NCBI GenBank assembly: GCA_964580675.1
Contig: CAZOLI010000049.1
Coordinates: 1 to 14,038 of the forward strand
Direction of reading: 5' to 3'
From: CAZOLI01 sp964580675
GTDB lineage: Bacteria > Planctomycetota > MHYJ01 > CAYXQY01
DNA length: 14,038 bases
How positions within the stretch are numbered: the stretch's first letter is position 1; each line of letters starts with the position of its first letter. The notes under the pieces were generated by a model. That model did no database searches. It saw nothing but the letters and a program-made list of their open reading frames with translations, and was not told where the DNA came from. The translations under genes were made by a program, and so were the position numbers. Below, in pieces: positions 13,613 through 14,038 of this stretch.

Positions 13613-14038
13613 ATGCTGGTAAATGATGTTCGAAAATCCGTGCTCTGGCCGGTTGGTCTATTCGTGCTTCTGTTTCTGCCGGTAAGTTCCCTCCTGTCGC
13701 ACGCAGGGGAACCCGGTGATGAGGGCCCGAGTTTTTCCGTCCGTGACCTGTCGTTTACCGGTCGCTCCACCGGTGTGTTCACGGTGAAGGTGAATGGTGA
13801 CGAACAGCCAGCCATTGTGGTCATCCACCGGGAGAAGACGGAATTCCGTCCCGACAAGTTCCTTTCCGTGTTCCGTCCCGGGTCATCCGGTCGATATCCG
13901 AAGAAAGCCACTCAGAAAATTGCCGTGGACCGGTCGATTTCCGCGGTTTGTTCGGGGGATTATCACAAACGGGAGGGAGATGAACTTCTCCTTATAGGAA
14001 CGGATGGGGTTTACCGACTCCTCTGGCATTCCGAGAAG
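13613..14038 (+). CDS. Secreted protein, possibly VCBS/FG-GAP repeat type, 5' part only
   Basis: The frame is open from ATG 13562 or 13613 to the window end, with no stop, so only the first 142 residues (from 13613) are seen. MLVNDVRKSVLWPVGLFVLLFLPVSSLLSHA is a signal peptide: a basic start (VNDVRKS), a hydrophobic run, and cleavage near SHA/GE. The mature part is beta-rich. Pieces such as AVCSGDYHKREGDELLLIGTDGVYRL follow the 'gDfdgDG..Dlvv...dgvy.l' rhythm of VCBS/FG-GAP propeller repeats, which makes an exported propeller protein likely, but only about one repeat is visible. The extended -10 promoter upstream suggests it is transcribed separately from the DUF3352-like gene. Confidence 0.55.
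   Translation, partial: MLVNDVRKSVLWPVGLFVLLFLPVSSLLSHAGEPGDEGPSFSVRDLSFTGRSTGVFTVKVNGDEQPAIVVIHREKTEFRPDKFLSVFRPGSSGRYPKKATQKIAVDRSISAVCSGDYHKREGDELLLIGTDGVYRLLWHSEK

Overview
The window is mid-50s % GC by eye. It reads like a scaffold from an uncultivated, probably Gram-negative bacterium: several proteins start with classical signal peptides or membrane anchors, promoters fit sigma-70 boxes, and a run of exactly 100 N marks an assembly gap. Nothing here fixes the phylum. TGA ends ordinary genes (208-210, 4676-4674, 7529-7527), so the code is standard. There are no rRNA, tRNA, CRISPR or insertion-sequence signatures.

Layout. The left edge holds the 3' end of a small gene resembling the exonuclease VII small subunit. 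A good sigma-70 promoter then drives a small gene for a double-glycine-leader peptide (360-608) with a glycine-rich, cysteine-free core. kptA, an RNA 2'-phosphotransferase, follows after a 376-base gap. The block from 5198 down to 1647 is on the minus strand: two overlapping bacterial-PH-domain membrane proteins of the YdbS/YdbT type, then a secreted thioredoxin-fold/TPR protein with its own promoter and terminator.

The most notable feature is in that thioredoxin/TPR gene. Its reading frame is cut by one in-frame TGA (2642-2640), but the frame continues for hundreds of codons, the thioredoxin fold spans the TGA, and a perfect 8-bp hairpin with apical loop GGUC begins 16 nt after it. This matches a bacterial SECIS element, so the gene is best read as a selenoprotein (Sec95, 425 aa) of a fusion I do not recognise.

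From 5474 a plus-strand pair encodes an ADP-forming acyl-CoA synthetase alpha-type subunit and an isochorismatase-like cysteine hydrolase. Converging on it is a tight minus-strand operon (10803 to 7527): a membrane-anchored methyltransferase, a Cas4/AddB-like PD-(D/E)XK nuclease with a probable Fe-S cluster, and an ATP-grasp ligase. This operon and the next plus-strand gene fire divergently from a 100-bp promoter region carrying an inverted repeat. That gene has a 217-nt structured leader and encodes a membrane-anchored DUF3352-like protein containing the gap. A secreted, possibly VCBS-repeat protein with its own promoter runs off the right edge.

Working relationships are inferred from gene order only. 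The two best candidates for undescribed biology are the Sec-thioredoxin-TPR protein and the orphan double-glycine peptide.
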